A stretch of 15,183 bases of DNA, taken from positions 1 to 15,183 of the forward strand of contig DAOUUR010000012.1 in the NCBI GenBank assembly GCA_030668045.1. Direction: 5' to 3'. The notes under the pieces were generated by a model that saw only the letters and a list, made by a program, of their open reading frames with translations, was not told where the DNA came from and made no database searches. Position 1 is the first letter of the stretch, and each line of letters begins with the position of its first letter. This DNA is from a bacterium. Its GTDB lineage: Bacteria > Zixibacteria > MSB-5A5 > GN15 > FEB-12. Both the position numbers and the translations under genes were made by a program. This document shows positions 1 to 6,994 of this stretch, piece by piece.

Positions 1-411
1 ATTTTCAAAAGCAAGTCGCCCTCATGCGGCGTTGAAAGAGTAAAGCTTTTCAGCACGCTCAACCGGTTCACCCGCACCGGGACCGGTATCTTCGTAAGCA
101 CCCTGCTTGATCGTTATCCCTACTTGCCGGTGATTGAAGAGGATGGATTGGACGATACCACCAAGCGCGACAATTTCCTCATCCGGCTGAATGTGTTGCA
201 CCGCCTGCAACAATTGTACGCGCAACGGTTCAGCAGAGAGACCATGCTGCGGTTTCACCAGAGCAACAGGGACTTACTATCGAGCCATAGAGAGCACACC
301 AGCCAGCTTGACGATCTGGTCAATGAGATTGGCGAATTCAGAGCAGCCGATTTCCGGCAAAAGTACCGTGCCCTTCTTATGGCAGCGCTGAACGCGAAAT
401 CGGTACGATAG
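1..411 (+). CDS. DUF523/DUF1722 (YbgA-like) protein, 3' end only
   Basis: Frame 1 is open from the first base, so this gene is cut at its 5' end; about 136 residues are visible. The first residues read FKSKSPSCG, the conserved Ser-Pro-Ser-Cys-Gly signature near the end of DUF523. They are followed by YLPVIEEDGLDD (about residues 40-51) and NFLIRLNVLHR, which match the junction and start of DUF1722. The RFHQSNRDLLSSH stretch corresponds to the FHxRHKLLLLAH motif of DUF1722. The family is widespread; its biochemical role is not established (E. coli YbgA is a member). The protein stops right after LLMAALNAKSVR, about 25-30 residues short of the usual C-terminus, where members carry a conserved NVLxH-type segment. 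It converges on the chemotaxis operon and has no clear terminator of its own. Family assignment is firm; function is unknown. Confidence 0.85.
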   Translation: MFKSKSPSCGVERVKLFSTLNRFTRTGTGIFVSTLLDRYPYLPVIEEDGLDDTTKRDNFLIRLNVLHRLQQLYAQRFSRETMLRFHQSNRDLLSSHREHTSQLDDLVNEIGEFRAADFRQKYRALLMAALNAKSVR

Positions 412-423
412 TCAATCATCTAC

Positions 424-463
424 AAAAAAGAATGCGCGCGGTTAATTAGTTCCGCACGCATTC
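424..463 (-). terminator. Rho-independent terminator of the mcp-cheW operon
   Basis: A 12-bp inverted repeat (430-441 and 452-463) with a 10-nt AT-rich loop lies 75 bp past the cheW stop. Read on the minus strand, all 12 positions pair (one G-U wobble) and the stem is followed at once by a run of six T. Read on the plus strand there is a C-A mismatch and no T run, so it serves cheW rather than the convergent DUF1722 gene. A second imperfect stem (470-474 with 489-493, TTC/GAA inside) lies between cheW and this terminator. Confidence 0.85.
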
Positions 464-538
464 CAAAGGAGAGGCTTCTGTTAAGGAACCTCTTATGAGG
501 ATTTCTGTACCGCCTTGCGGCATCAGGCCGCAGAGCTC

Positions 539-1027
539 TTAGGCCGTGGCAACCTCCACCTTGGCCATTTGGATGTCAATCTCACCGGCAACTTTGCCGA
601 TGTCCAGCAGGATGAGCAAACGCTCGTCCAGCTTGGCGACACCCTTGATGTAATTTGAATTGACCGTAGTCACTACATCGGGGGCCGGTTCGACGGTCGA
701 TCCGGGGATCCGGAGCACTTCCTCAACAGCATCAACGATCATGCCGATCACGACACTATTGACATCGCAGACAACAATCCTGCTGTCCTTGTCGCGCTCC
801 TTGGCCTCCATTGCAAACTTAAGTCGAAGATCAATCACCGGGATAACTTTCCCGCGCAGATTGATCACACCTTCGCAAAAATGCGGTGCCTGGGGCACTT
901 TGGTGATCTCAACCATACGGTTGATCTCCTGAACTTTTAGAATATCAATCCCGAACTCCTCATCACCGAGCTTGAACGATACTAGCTGGATCAGATCGCC
1001 GAGAGTATTCGTGTCATGTTCTGCCAT
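539..1027 (-). CDS. cheW: Chemotaxis coupling protein CheW
   Basis: This 162-residue protein is a single CheW domain. CheW is the cytoplasmic adaptor that links chemoreceptors to the kinase CheA. Diagnostic segments are LVSFKLGDEEFGIDILKVQE (about 15-34), VINLRGKVIPVIDLR (about 54-68) and IVVCDVNSVVIGMIVDAVEE, all in the usual order, and the length is normal for the family. The ATG is preceded by GGAG at suitable spacing (minus strand). It lies 78 bp downstream of the chemoreceptor gene on the same strand and ends at the terminator at 424-463, so the two form a receptor-coupler operon. No CheA, CheY, CheR or CheB is present in the window, so the pair must feed a kinase encoded elsewhere. Confidence 0.95.
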   Translation of the reverse strand: MAEHDTNTLGDLIQLVSFKLGDEEFGIDILKVQEINRMVEITKVPQAPHFCEGVINLRGKVIPVIDLRLKFAMEAKERDKDSRIVVCDVNSVVIGMIVDAVEEVLRIPGSTVEPAPDVVTTVNSNYIKGVAKLDERLLILLDIGKVAGEIDIQMAKVEVATA

Positions 1028-1048
1028 GGTCTATTTCTCCAGAATCAG

Positions 1049-1074
1049 GGTGGAAGTGTTTTACCACCTCCACC
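1049..1074 (-). other. Stem-loop between chemoreceptor and cheW genes
   Basis: GGTGG (1049-1053) pairs with CCACC (1070-1074), and inside it GTG (1056-1058) pairs with CAC (1065-1067) around a 6-nt loop, with a 2x2 internal loop between them. It lies in the 78-bp spacer of the operon and has no T run. An RNA processing or stability element that sets the receptor-to-CheW ratio is possible, but this is inference. Confidence 0.35.
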
Positions 1075-1105
1075 AACTGTTCATGTTTTCGGTACATCTA
1101 TGTTA

Positions 1106-3202
1106 TTACTGATTGACCTTAAACTGTCCGACCATCTGCTGCATACCTTCGGCCTGACGGTTTAGTTCTTCAGCGGCCGTGGCCGACTGCTCGGCACCAG
1201 TGGCTGATTCTTTGGCGATCTGATTAACGCGATCAATGTTCTTGGCGATCTGCTCAGCCGCCACTGACTGCTCTTCGGAGGCGGTAGCTATTTGGGTAAT
1301 CATATCGCTGACACGAGTGGACATGGTCACAATCTCAGTCAGGCTGTTACCGGCCTTGTCGGCCAGCTCACGGCCCTTGTCAACTTCCTGAATACCGGTT
1401 TCCATCGAGTTGACCGCCTCGTTGGTCTCGTCCTGGATTCCTTTGATCATGCTGGTGATCTCGCCAGTTGCCTGACCAGTACGCTCGGCCAGTTTACGGA
1501 CCTCGTCGGCCACAACGGCAAAGCCACGACCCTGCTCACCGGCACGGGCCGCTTCGATAGCGGCATTGAGAGCTAGCAGGTTGGTCTGGTCAGCGATGTC
1601 ATCAATAACGCCGATAATCTCGCCAATCTGGTCGGCTGACTTGGCCAGCTTGCCAATCGACTCGGCCGATTCACGGACAACACTTGCGATACGCTGCATG
1701 CCCTGGATCGTCTCAGTGACCACTTCACCACCCTGGGTGGCGTTATCAGAAGCGCCACGGGCGCCTTCGGTAGCCTCACCGGCGTTTTTGGACGACTCAA
1801 CGATAGTCGCTGTCATCTCTTCAACGGCTGTGGAGACCTGGGTAACCTGATCAGTTTGATCTTTCGAACCACGCGACATCTGTTCGGAGGACGAAGCCAC
1901 TTCAGTGGCCGCTGAAACCAGCTGCGTGGAGTTCTCACCGAGCTGTCGGATTATGCCAGTCAGATTTGTCACCATCTTGCTCATTGATGTCGTGATCTTG
2001 TCCTTGGCTCCAATGGTGGCTTCAATTCCGCTGGCGAGTGTGCCAATTTCATCGGTGGAGTCTATGTTCATAGATTCCGACTCGGACACTTCCAAATTCT
2101 GGGTCAGGTCGTTGTTCGCGATCGCATCAATTACCAGCTCCAGCTCCTCGAACTGCTTGTTCATCTCGTCAGTCGCCTTAAGAACTTTGCCCACCGGTTT
2201 GGTAATTCCTCTGGTGATTATAAAAGCCGCTGCCAGACCAATGACAAAGGCGATTGCACACAGGCTGAGCATTATCGTGATTGATGAACTAATAACAGCA
2301 TTTGTCTCAGTCGTGGCACCTTCGCTCTGGTTGTTGAAGTGCTCTTTCAGTTCCACCAGACATCCCTGAGTCTCGACAACAGCGGTTTTGGTATCCTCAT
2401 CAAATATCGCCTTAGCCGCTTCCTGTTTGTCGGCAGTGGCCGTCACCCACTCGTTTGTTTTGTCGTAGCACTGTTGCAGCTGGGCCAGGGCTACTAAAAC
2501 CTCGTCTTGATATGTTGTCTGAGCCTTCGCCCAATTACCTGCATTCTGCTCATCGGCCATTTTAGCGGCCGCCAGATGCAATCTGCTGTGTGGCTCTTCC
2601 CATTCCTTGATCAGACTGCCGAATTGAGGATCATCAGGCTGGTACGAGTAGTACCATTGACCAAACCCGCATTTGCGCGGATCAAGACCCTGGGTTAAGG
2701 TAGTCTGGGTCAGGTTAGAATTGGCTACGTTCTTGATCCAGTCGAGGTGATCAATCCACCGATCACCTAACATTTTTTCCAGTTCCATATCGAAATCAAC
2801 ATAAGTCTCACCGATATGGCCAGCTGATGCATGCAGCCGCTTATGTGGTTCCTCCATTTTGTTGAGAATAGAGGCCAGCTGGGGATCTTCGGAACACATC
2901 TGCCTGGTCTCATCGGAGTACATCCATATACCAAGACCGCACTTGTGGTCGTCAGTCTGAACGGTCACTTCAGTGACATTCTCATCAAGGAACAGATCCG
3001 AAAGGTCTGACATCCATTTGAGGTGGTCCACTTCTTTCTCGATGGCAAAAGCCTGGTTACTGCACGCCTCCTGCGCTACACCGACATTCCCTTCGATGTC
3101 GCCAAAGCTGGTGTAATTGAAAACACTGATTACAGCCAGAAGCGCCAGAACCAGCCCAAAGCCGAGTCCGAGTTTCTTGCCAATTTTGAGGTTCTTGAAC
3201 AT
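1106..3202 (-). CDS. Chemoreceptor (MCP) with two tandem CZB zinc-binding domains
   Basis: This is a 698-residue transmembrane chemoreceptor that would signal through CheW to CheA. I start it at [10 protein letters not shown] (3202), because that ATG has a consensus AAAGGAGG five bases upstream; the reading frame opens nine codons earlier. Order: TM1 about 12-28, sensor region about 29-304, TM2 about 305-329, HAMP-like segment about 330-400, then the methyl-accepting/signalling coiled coil with the hairpin tip near 530-575 ([20 protein letters not shown]). The sensor region contains two chemoreceptor zinc-binding (CZB) modules: H60, C88 (CGLGIW), H120 and H124; then H152, C178 (CGFGQW), H205 and H209. 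These are the 3His/1Cys ligands of the family. CZB is best known at the cytoplasmic C-terminus of receptors; here both copies lie between the TM helices. There is no C-terminal NWETF-type tether for CheR. Confidence 0.95.
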   Translation of the reverse strand: MFKNLKIGKKLGLGFGLVLALLAVISVFNYTSFGDIEGNVGVAQEACSNQAFAIEKEVDHLKWMSDLSDLFLDENVTEVTVQTDDHKCGLGIWMYSDETRQMCSEDPQLASILNKMEEPHKRLHASAGHIGETYVDFDMELEKMLGDRWIDHLDWIKNVANSNLTQTTLTQGLDPRKCGFGQWYYSYQPDDPQFGSLIKEWEEPHSRLHLAAAKMADEQNAGNWAKAQTTYQDEVLVALAQLQQCYDKTNEWVTATADKQEAAKAIFDEDTKTAVVETQGCLVELKEHFNNQSEGATTETNAVISSSITIMLSLCAIAFVIGLAAAFIITRGITKPVGKVLKATDEMNKQFEELELVIDAIANNDLTQNLEVSESESMNIDSTDEIGTLASGIEATIGAKDKITTSMSKMVTNLTGIIRQLGENSTQLVSAATEVASSSEQMSRGSKDQTDQVTQVSTAVEEMTATIVESSKNAGEATEGARGASDNATQGGEVVTETIQGMQRIASVVRESAESIGKLAKSADQIGEIIGVIDDIADQTNLLALNAAIEAARAGEQGRGFAVVADEVRKLAERTGQATGEITSMIKGIQDETNEAVNSMETGIQEVDKGRELADKAGNSLTEIVTMSTRVSDMITQIATASEEQSVAAEQIAKNIDRVNQIAKESATGAEQSATAAEELNRQAEGMQQMVGQFKVNQ

Positions 3203-3207
3203 TCTTG

Positions 3208-3215
3208 CCTCCTTT
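3208..3215 (-). promoter_or_regulatory. Ribosome binding site deciding the chemoreceptor start
   Basis: On the minus strand AAAGGAGG sits five bases before the ATG at 3202. The alternative upstream ATG (3229) lies beyond this site and has no comparable sequence, so the downstream ATG is preferred. Confidence 0.8.
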
Positions 3216-3228
3216 TTACATACTTGCA

Positions 3229-3234
3229 ATTATA
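3229..3234 (-). promoter_or_regulatory. Possible -10 element of the chemoreceptor promoter
   Basis: The minus strand reads TATAAT here, a perfect sigma-70 -10 hexamer. It would start transcription about 20 bases before the ATG and just ahead of the ribosome binding site. No convincing -35 is seen 16-18 bases upstream, and the area is AT-rich, so chance is possible. I see no sigma-28 (FliA) or sigma-54 consensus. Confidence 0.35.
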
Positions 3235-3302
3235 TATTTTAAGTTTTCTTTCTCCACATTGGTTTCGACCAAAGCGCAGATCTGATTGATACGATAAAAA
3301 CA

Positions 3303-3360
3303 CGTACGGATGAAGTATCCCTCGTACGCGATCTTGCCGCCTCAGAACCTTGGGGTTCTG
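3303..3360. other. Two stem-loops between the PAS-LuxR and chemoreceptor genes
   Basis: CAGAACC (3343-3349) pairs perfectly with GGTTCTG (3354-3360) around a TTGG loop. It lies 22 bp beyond the stop of the PAS-LuxR gene, so it may end that transcript, but no T run follows on the minus strand. A second element (about 3303-3328) has GGAT/ATCC inside CGTAC/GTACG arms with a 3-nt bulge. These are the only structures I see in the 179-bp spacer apart from the putative chemoreceptor promoter. Confidence 0.35.
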
Positions 3361-3381
3361 CGCTCTGCTCTCAAAGCTTGA

Positions 3382-4341
3382 TCAGATAGTCTTGAGGTAG
3401 GTGGACAAGCTGATCTTCTTGCTGGCGATACCAAGTTTTCGCCTGATATTCTGTCGTTGTTTGAGTACTGTCCGGAACGATGTATTCAGAATCGCTGCAA
3501 TTTCTTTCGAGGCCAGCCCATCCTTAATCATGTTGCATACCTGGGTTTCTCGTGGAGTGAGACTCAAAAAAGCCACCGGGAGATTGTTGGAAAATTGGGT
3601 CACAATGTCGGTCAGACTACGCCAAATCAGATCAATGTGCTTTTCGTAGGTTGGTCCAATCTGACTCGCGAGGTCTGCAAGAATCGGCAAAACGGTCCTA
3701 GTAGTTGTTGACTGCCATTTGGCCACCATCTGTTGATTTTCTACCTCTATCTGTTTGAGAACACCGCTGAGCACGATGTTCTTCTCTTCCAGAATTACAC
3801 GTTCTATCTCCAACTCCTGGTTAGCCGTCTGGAGCAACTGCTCGATCTGCTTGAACTGTGTAATATCTTGAAAATCCTCGACGATACCAATCACCTCGTC
3901 GTCAGGCCCGAACAGGGGCATAGCTGTGATCCGGCAGAAGGCCTGTGTCCCCTCGGCAATCGTTTTCTCGGATTCTTTCATAACTCTTTGCTCCCCTCCT
4001 AGAATCATTTTTAAAGGGCAACTGTCGGCCCTACAATTCGTGGAACAAAAAGTATCGTAGCACTTCCGGCCAGCGAATTCACTGCTCTCGATCCCAGCCA
4101 TTTTGGCAAACGCACGATTGACACGGATTACATTATAATCGCGATCAATGATTCGCATGCCGTTGGCGACGGTTTCAAATATGCTGTCGAGGTGACAGTA
4201 GGCAAGACGCAGCCGTTCCTGTGTGGTGACACCGCCGGTAAGTGAGGAAAGACCGGTATCCCGTCGGTCGGCCTCAAGCAGCCTTTGTTTCCTTCCGCGC
4301 CCGGGTTTCCCGGTTCGGACTGTCAGTTTTACAGATCCCAT
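3382..4341 (-). CDS. PAS domain-LuxR type transcriptional regulator
   Basis: A 319-residue soluble protein. Residues about 50-165 form a PAS domain (FETVANGMRIIDRDYNVIRVN at its start, IVEDFQDIT at its end), the usual sensor fold. Residues about 165-205 are a probable coiled-coil linker. The C-terminus, from about 258, is a LuxR-type helix-turn-helix (LTPRETQVCNMIKDGLASKEIA, then IRRKLGI). It should be a one-component DNA-binding regulator; there is no receiver domain and no kinase domain. Within the PAS domain a short insert holds four cysteines, C94, C99, C103 and C108, in a C-x4-C-x3-C-x4-C pattern, which could bind a metal or Fe-S cluster or act as a thiol switch. The ATG has no good ribosome binding site, and the first about 40 residues are basic and low in complexity, so an internal start is possible. 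It lies 101 bp downstream of the response regulator gene. Confidence 0.85.
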   Translation of the reverse strand: MGSVKLTVRTGKPGRGRKQRLLEADRRDTGLSSLTGGVTTQERLRLAYCHLDSIFETVANGMRIIDRDYNVIRVNRAFAKMAGIESSEFAGRKCYDTFCSTNCRADSCPLKMILGGEQRVMKESEKTIAEGTQAFCRITAMPLFGPDDEVIGIVEDFQDITQFKQIEQLLQTANQELEIERVILEEKNIVLSGVLKQIEVENQQMVAKWQSTTTRTVLPILADLASQIGPTYEKHIDLIWRSLTDIVTQFSNNLPVAFLSLTPRETQVCNMIKDGLASKEIAAILNTSFRTVLKQRQNIRRKLGIASKKISLSTYLKTI

Positions 4342-4393
4342 AGCTTAAGCGCCGCGATCTCATGCACCACGGCCCATCTATATTTGTTTCGGC

Positions 4394-4416
4394 AAAACTG
4401 TCCAATAGCTGAACAG
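4394..4416 (-). terminator. Weak candidate terminator after the response regulator gene
   Basis: On the minus strand CTGTTC pairs with GGACAG (one G-U) around a 7-nt loop and is followed by TTTTG. It lies 27 bp past the response regulator stop and before the PAS-LuxR gene. The stem is only 6 bp and the T run only 4, so partial read-through is likely if it works at all. Confidence 0.35.
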
Positions 4417-4442
4417 GCGGAATTGGTTGATTTGGTCTGGAA

Positions 4443-5126
4443 CTAACCGACTATCAGCCGGAAGCCTTTACCGTGGACGCCTTTGATTTCAATAGTGGGA
4501 TCGTCTTTGAGATACTTGCGCAGCCGGGAGATAAAAACATCCATGCTCCGGCCGGTGAAATAACTATCATCTTCCCATATCCGCTTCAGCGCTTCCTCCC
4601 GGGTCACTATCTGATTCTTGTGCAGGCATAACAGGCGAAGCAGGTCTGATTCTTTGTCGGTTAGTTTCTGCCGGCTGTCCCCACGCATAAGGACCTGGCG
4701 GTTGCAGTCGAACCGATACTCCCCGATCTCAAATACGGTCGAAACTTCATCCCCCGCACCGCTACGCCGCATCACCGCCTCGATTCGCAGCATCAACTCC
4801 TCAATGCTAAACGGTTTGGTGATGTAATCGTCGCACCCGATACGGAACCCTTCGATCTTGTCCTCTTTCATCGAACGCGCGGTCAGGAAAATCAGAGGGA
4901 TTTTCTTGTCGGTTTGACGAATCTCTCGGGCGAAAGTGAAACCATCCTTTTTGGGCATCATGATATCGACCAGACAAAGATCGTATTGACTCTTCCGATA
5001 AGCGACCAGCCCAAGTTCACCGTCGGCACAGAGAGTAACCTCCATCCCCTGCATCTGTAAATGGTCACGCAGAACCTGCCCGAGACTGGGATCATCTTCC
5101 AACAGAAGTACTGTGTAGCCACTCAT
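4443..5126 (-). CDS. OmpR-family response regulator (RprY-like)
   Basis: A 227-residue receiver plus winged-helix protein, the normal length. The receiver shows the acidic pocket (E10, D11, D12), the phospho-acceptor D54 in DLCLVDIMMPKKDGF, T82 and K104 (ITKPF). The DNA-binding half runs from about 130 to 227, with RSMDVFISRLRKYLKDDP (about 193-210) as the recognition-helix region and VHGKGFRL at the wing. This C-terminal signature is close to that of Bacteroidetes RprY-type regulators. The gene starts 9 bp after the kinase stop, so the two are co-transcribed and presumably cognate. Likely DNA targets are the phased repeats at 6873-6920 (inference). Confidence 0.93.
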   Translation of the reverse strand: MSGYTVLLLEDDPSLGQVLRDHLQMQGMEVTLCADGELGLVAYRKSQYDLCLVDIMMPKKDGFTFAREIRQTDKKIPLIFLTARSMKEDKIEGFRIGCDDYITKPFSIEELMLRIEAVMRRSGAGDEVSTVFEIGEYRFDCNRQVLMRGDSRQKLTDKESDLLRLLCLHKNQIVTREEALKRIWEDDSYFTGRSMDVFISRLRKYLKDDPTIEIKGVHGKGFRLIVG

Positions 5127-5135
5127 CGCATTGCC

Positions 5136-6866
5136 CTACCCGGTTACCATCGTTCCGGGGAATTTGAGTTCGACACGGGTACCTTCACCCGGTTTGCTTT
5201 CCAACGACACCAACCCTCCGTGAGCTTCTGTCATCAGTTTCACGTAGCTAAGTCCGAGGCCAAAACCTTTGACATCGTGCAAGTTTCCACGTGGCACGCG
5301 GAAGTACTTATCGAAAACCATTTTCTGGTCCTCGGGTTTGATTCCAATTCCGTTATCGGAAACAGATATTATAAGATAGCCGTCGGCGTTGAAAGTCGCT
5401 ACCCGAATATACGGCTTCTCCGGCGAGTACTTGTTGGCATTGTCCAGCAGGTTTTGAATCACGCTGCCAAAATGAATCGCGTCAGCCATCATCGTAGAAC
5501 GCTCCGCGCCGAGCACACTTTCGATTTTCCCCTGCCGGTTTTCCACGTGCAGGGTCATCGCCTCGGTGGCCTCACGTATCACCCGATGAATATCAATCGG
5601 TTCTTTCTTGAGTTCGTAGTCGCCTTCCTCGATCACGGCCATCTGCAGAATCTTGTCGGTCTGGCTACGCATCCGTCGGCTTTCATTGAGAATCATCCGG
5701 TTGAAATGATCGACTTTTTCGCGATCACCGATAACATCGTGACGGCTTATCGCCTCACTGGCCAGCTGAACGGTCGATATCGGCGTCTTGAACTCATGCG
5801 TCATGTTATTGATGAAATCAACCATCAGTCGGGCAAACCTTCGTTGCGACAAAATCGTGCGGATGGTATAGAAAAAACATCCCACTATAATGAGCATCAA
5901 CACAACGGTGGGCGCCACCAGCGGCAGCATCTGTCTCCAGAGATAGACCGAATGATCCGGGAAGTGCAGAATAAGATCGGTCGGTTCGGAGAAGACATCG
6001 TGTGGAAAAAGGGGCACCCGGAACCGTGACTGCTTAAGCGGCTCAGAATATTCTGACGGTGCCGCAAACAGAAGCGAATCGATGTCGGTGGCCATGACGC
6101 CATACGCATGCTCAAGTTCAATGCCACTCTGTTGCAAACTGAAAGTCACAATAGAATCAAGTTCCTGTCGGTCGAGCCGCTCGGCAATCGGCTTAAGCTC
6201 GTTTTGTCCCAATCGAGACAGGACCGCTCGGACCAGCATCTGGCGTTCGTCTCGATCGCCCGACTCGGTCAGACGTCCATCCGGCAAACCATCGTCGGTC
6301 TGAACAATCATTGCCATGCTGTCGGTGACATACTTCCAGATGAAGCGACCGTCACCGTAGGCGCTATCCTGAAGAGGAACTGTATAGCAACCTGGTGCGG
6401 TCATGGTGTCGATGATCACCGCGCTGATACCGCTGATAGGATTCGATACGTGGAGACGCACATGCTGAGCGGAGGGAACCTGGTAATGAACGCTGTCGTT
6501 CTCCACCCAGAAATCAGTCCGCAGAGAATCGTCATGCTTGCCAATGAACTGCTTAATCATGATCACGCTGTCAGCTATAGAATCATTGCAGTCGATCGTT
6601 ACCATTGAGGCGTAGCCATGATTCTCGGCAAGACTATCGCTGGTTAACGCAATTGAGATCATCTCAGTGGTAGCAAGCTTATGGGTCGCTACGTTGAGAG
6701 CGGCGGTTACGTTGCGTTCAAAAGCCTGTTCCTTGGATTCAAACGCACTTATCAACAGGAACGACTGGACAATTACCAGGCCCGAAAGAGCTACCGCAAT
6801 CAGGATGACTATAACGCCAACTGTTTTCTTTGAGAGTCCCATACTCTGAATATACGCATTTACCAT
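5136..6866 (-). CDS. Sensor histidine kinase with large extracytoplasmic domain (RprX-like)
   Basis: A 576-residue membrane kinase. TM1 spans about 15-40, then a sensor domain of about 270 residues (41-314) that I do not recognise, TM2 about 315-338, and the HisKA dimerisation helix with H357 in FINNMTHEFKTPIST. The ATP-binding domain has the N box QNLLDNANKY (about 471-480), G1 DNGIGI (504-509) and G2 GFGLGLSYVKL (534-544). All catalytic motifs are intact, and there is no HAMP domain or other linker after TM2. The MTHEFKTPIST motif is typical of Bacteroidetes-style kinases. It should phosphorylate the response regulator encoded immediately downstream in response to an envelope or periplasmic signal. 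The start is uncertain: ATG 6866 and the in-frame ATG 6842 (MGLSKK) both lack a strong ribosome binding site. Confidence 0.93.
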   Translation of the reverse strand: MVNAYIQSMGLSKKTVGVIVILIAVALSGLVIVQSFLLISAFESKEQAFERNVTAALNVATHKLATTEMISIALTSDSLAENHGYASMVTIDCNDSIADSVIMIKQFIGKHDDSLRTDFWVENDSVHYQVPSAQHVRLHVSNPISGISAVIIDTMTAPGCYTVPLQDSAYGDGRFIWKYVTDSMAMIVQTDDGLPDGRLTESGDRDERQMLVRAVLSRLGQNELKPIAERLDRQELDSIVTFSLQQSGIELEHAYGVMATDIDSLLFAAPSEYSEPLKQSRFRVPLFPHDVFSEPTDLILHFPDHSVYLWRQMLPLVAPTVVLMLIIVGCFFYTIRTILSQRRFARLMVDFINNMTHEFKTPISTVQLASEAISRHDVIGDREKVDHFNRMILNESRRMRSQTDKILQMAVIEEGDYELKKEPIDIHRVIREATEAMTLHVENRQGKIESVLGAERSTMMADAIHFGSVIQNLLDNANKYSPEKPYIRVATFNADGYLIISVSDNGIGIKPEDQKMVFDKYFRVPRGNLHDVKGFGLGLSYVKLMTEAHGGLVSLESKPGEGTRVELKFPGTMVTG

Positions 6867-6872
6867 TCAAAC

Positions 6873-6920
6873 TGAACAAGCATTAACATTCCTTAACATT
6901 TACTAACACTGATTAACGAC
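6873..6920. promoter_or_regulatory. Five 10-bp-phased TNAACA half-sites, probable response-regulator operator
   Basis: TGAACAAG (6873), TTAACATT (6883), TTAACATT (6893), CTAACACT (6903) and TTAACGAC (6913) start exactly 10 bp apart, so all face the same side of the helix. Head-to-tail half-sites about one turn apart are how OmpR/PhoB-family regulators bind (usually near 11 bp). The array lies between the divergent kinase and PDZ genes. Relative to the TATCAT box at 6941-6946, its last unit sits near position -35, where PhoB-type activators bind. Its other end lies 7 bp from the kinase start codon, so it could also control the kinase operon. Binding by the adjacent regulator is inference. Confidence 0.65.
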
Positions 6921-6940
6921 ACCTTTCCCCCGCATCTGAG

Positions 6941-6954
6941 TATCATGAATTGTA
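6941..6954. promoter_or_regulatory. Candidate back-to-back -10 elements of the divergent promoters
   Basis: TATCAT at 6941-6946 (plus strand, 5/6 match to TATAAT) could drive the PDZ-ABC operon. It has no good -35 at normal spacing, as expected for an activator-dependent promoter with the phased repeats just upstream. TACAAT on the minus strand (6949-6954, 5/6) could drive the kinase operon, which would place the repeats inside its leader. Both are pattern calls only. Confidence 0.35.
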
Positions 6955-6980
6955 AAGAAGAACATAAACAGAACCATTGC

Positions 6981-6986
6981 AGGAGG
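6981..6986 (+). promoter_or_regulatory. Ribosome binding site deciding the GTG start of the PDZ gene
   Basis: AGGAGG lies 8 bases before GTG 6995. A frame-matching TTG at 6977 overlaps the site's upstream flank and would spoil the signal peptide, so GTG 6995 is the better start. Confidence 0.85.
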
Positions 6987-6994
6987 AAAACCAG

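Noticed and set aside
22..258. A short minus-strand frame opposite the DUF523/DUF1722 gene
   Set aside because: The plus strand encodes the conserved SPSCG and DUF1722 motifs; the minus-strand frame matches nothing.
424..463. The same hairpin as terminator of the plus-strand DUF1722 gene
   Set aside because: On the plus strand it has a C-A mismatch and is followed by CAAAGG rather than a T run; only the minus-strand orientation fits.
516..532. TGCGGC/GCCGCA stem just past the cheW stop as the terminator
   Set aside because: Only 6 bp and no T run in either direction; the element at 424-463 is far stronger.
5061..6029. A 322-codon open frame on the plus strand opposite the histidine kinase
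   Set aside because: The minus strand carries intact HisKA and ATPase motifs over the same bases; the plus-strand translation has no recognisable motif and lacks a plausible start region.
6873..6920. Phased repeats considered as a CRISPR or iteron array
   Set aside because: The units are 8 bp with 2-bp gaps, far too short for CRISPR, and there is no replication gene nearby; a regulator operator fits the divergent promoter context better.
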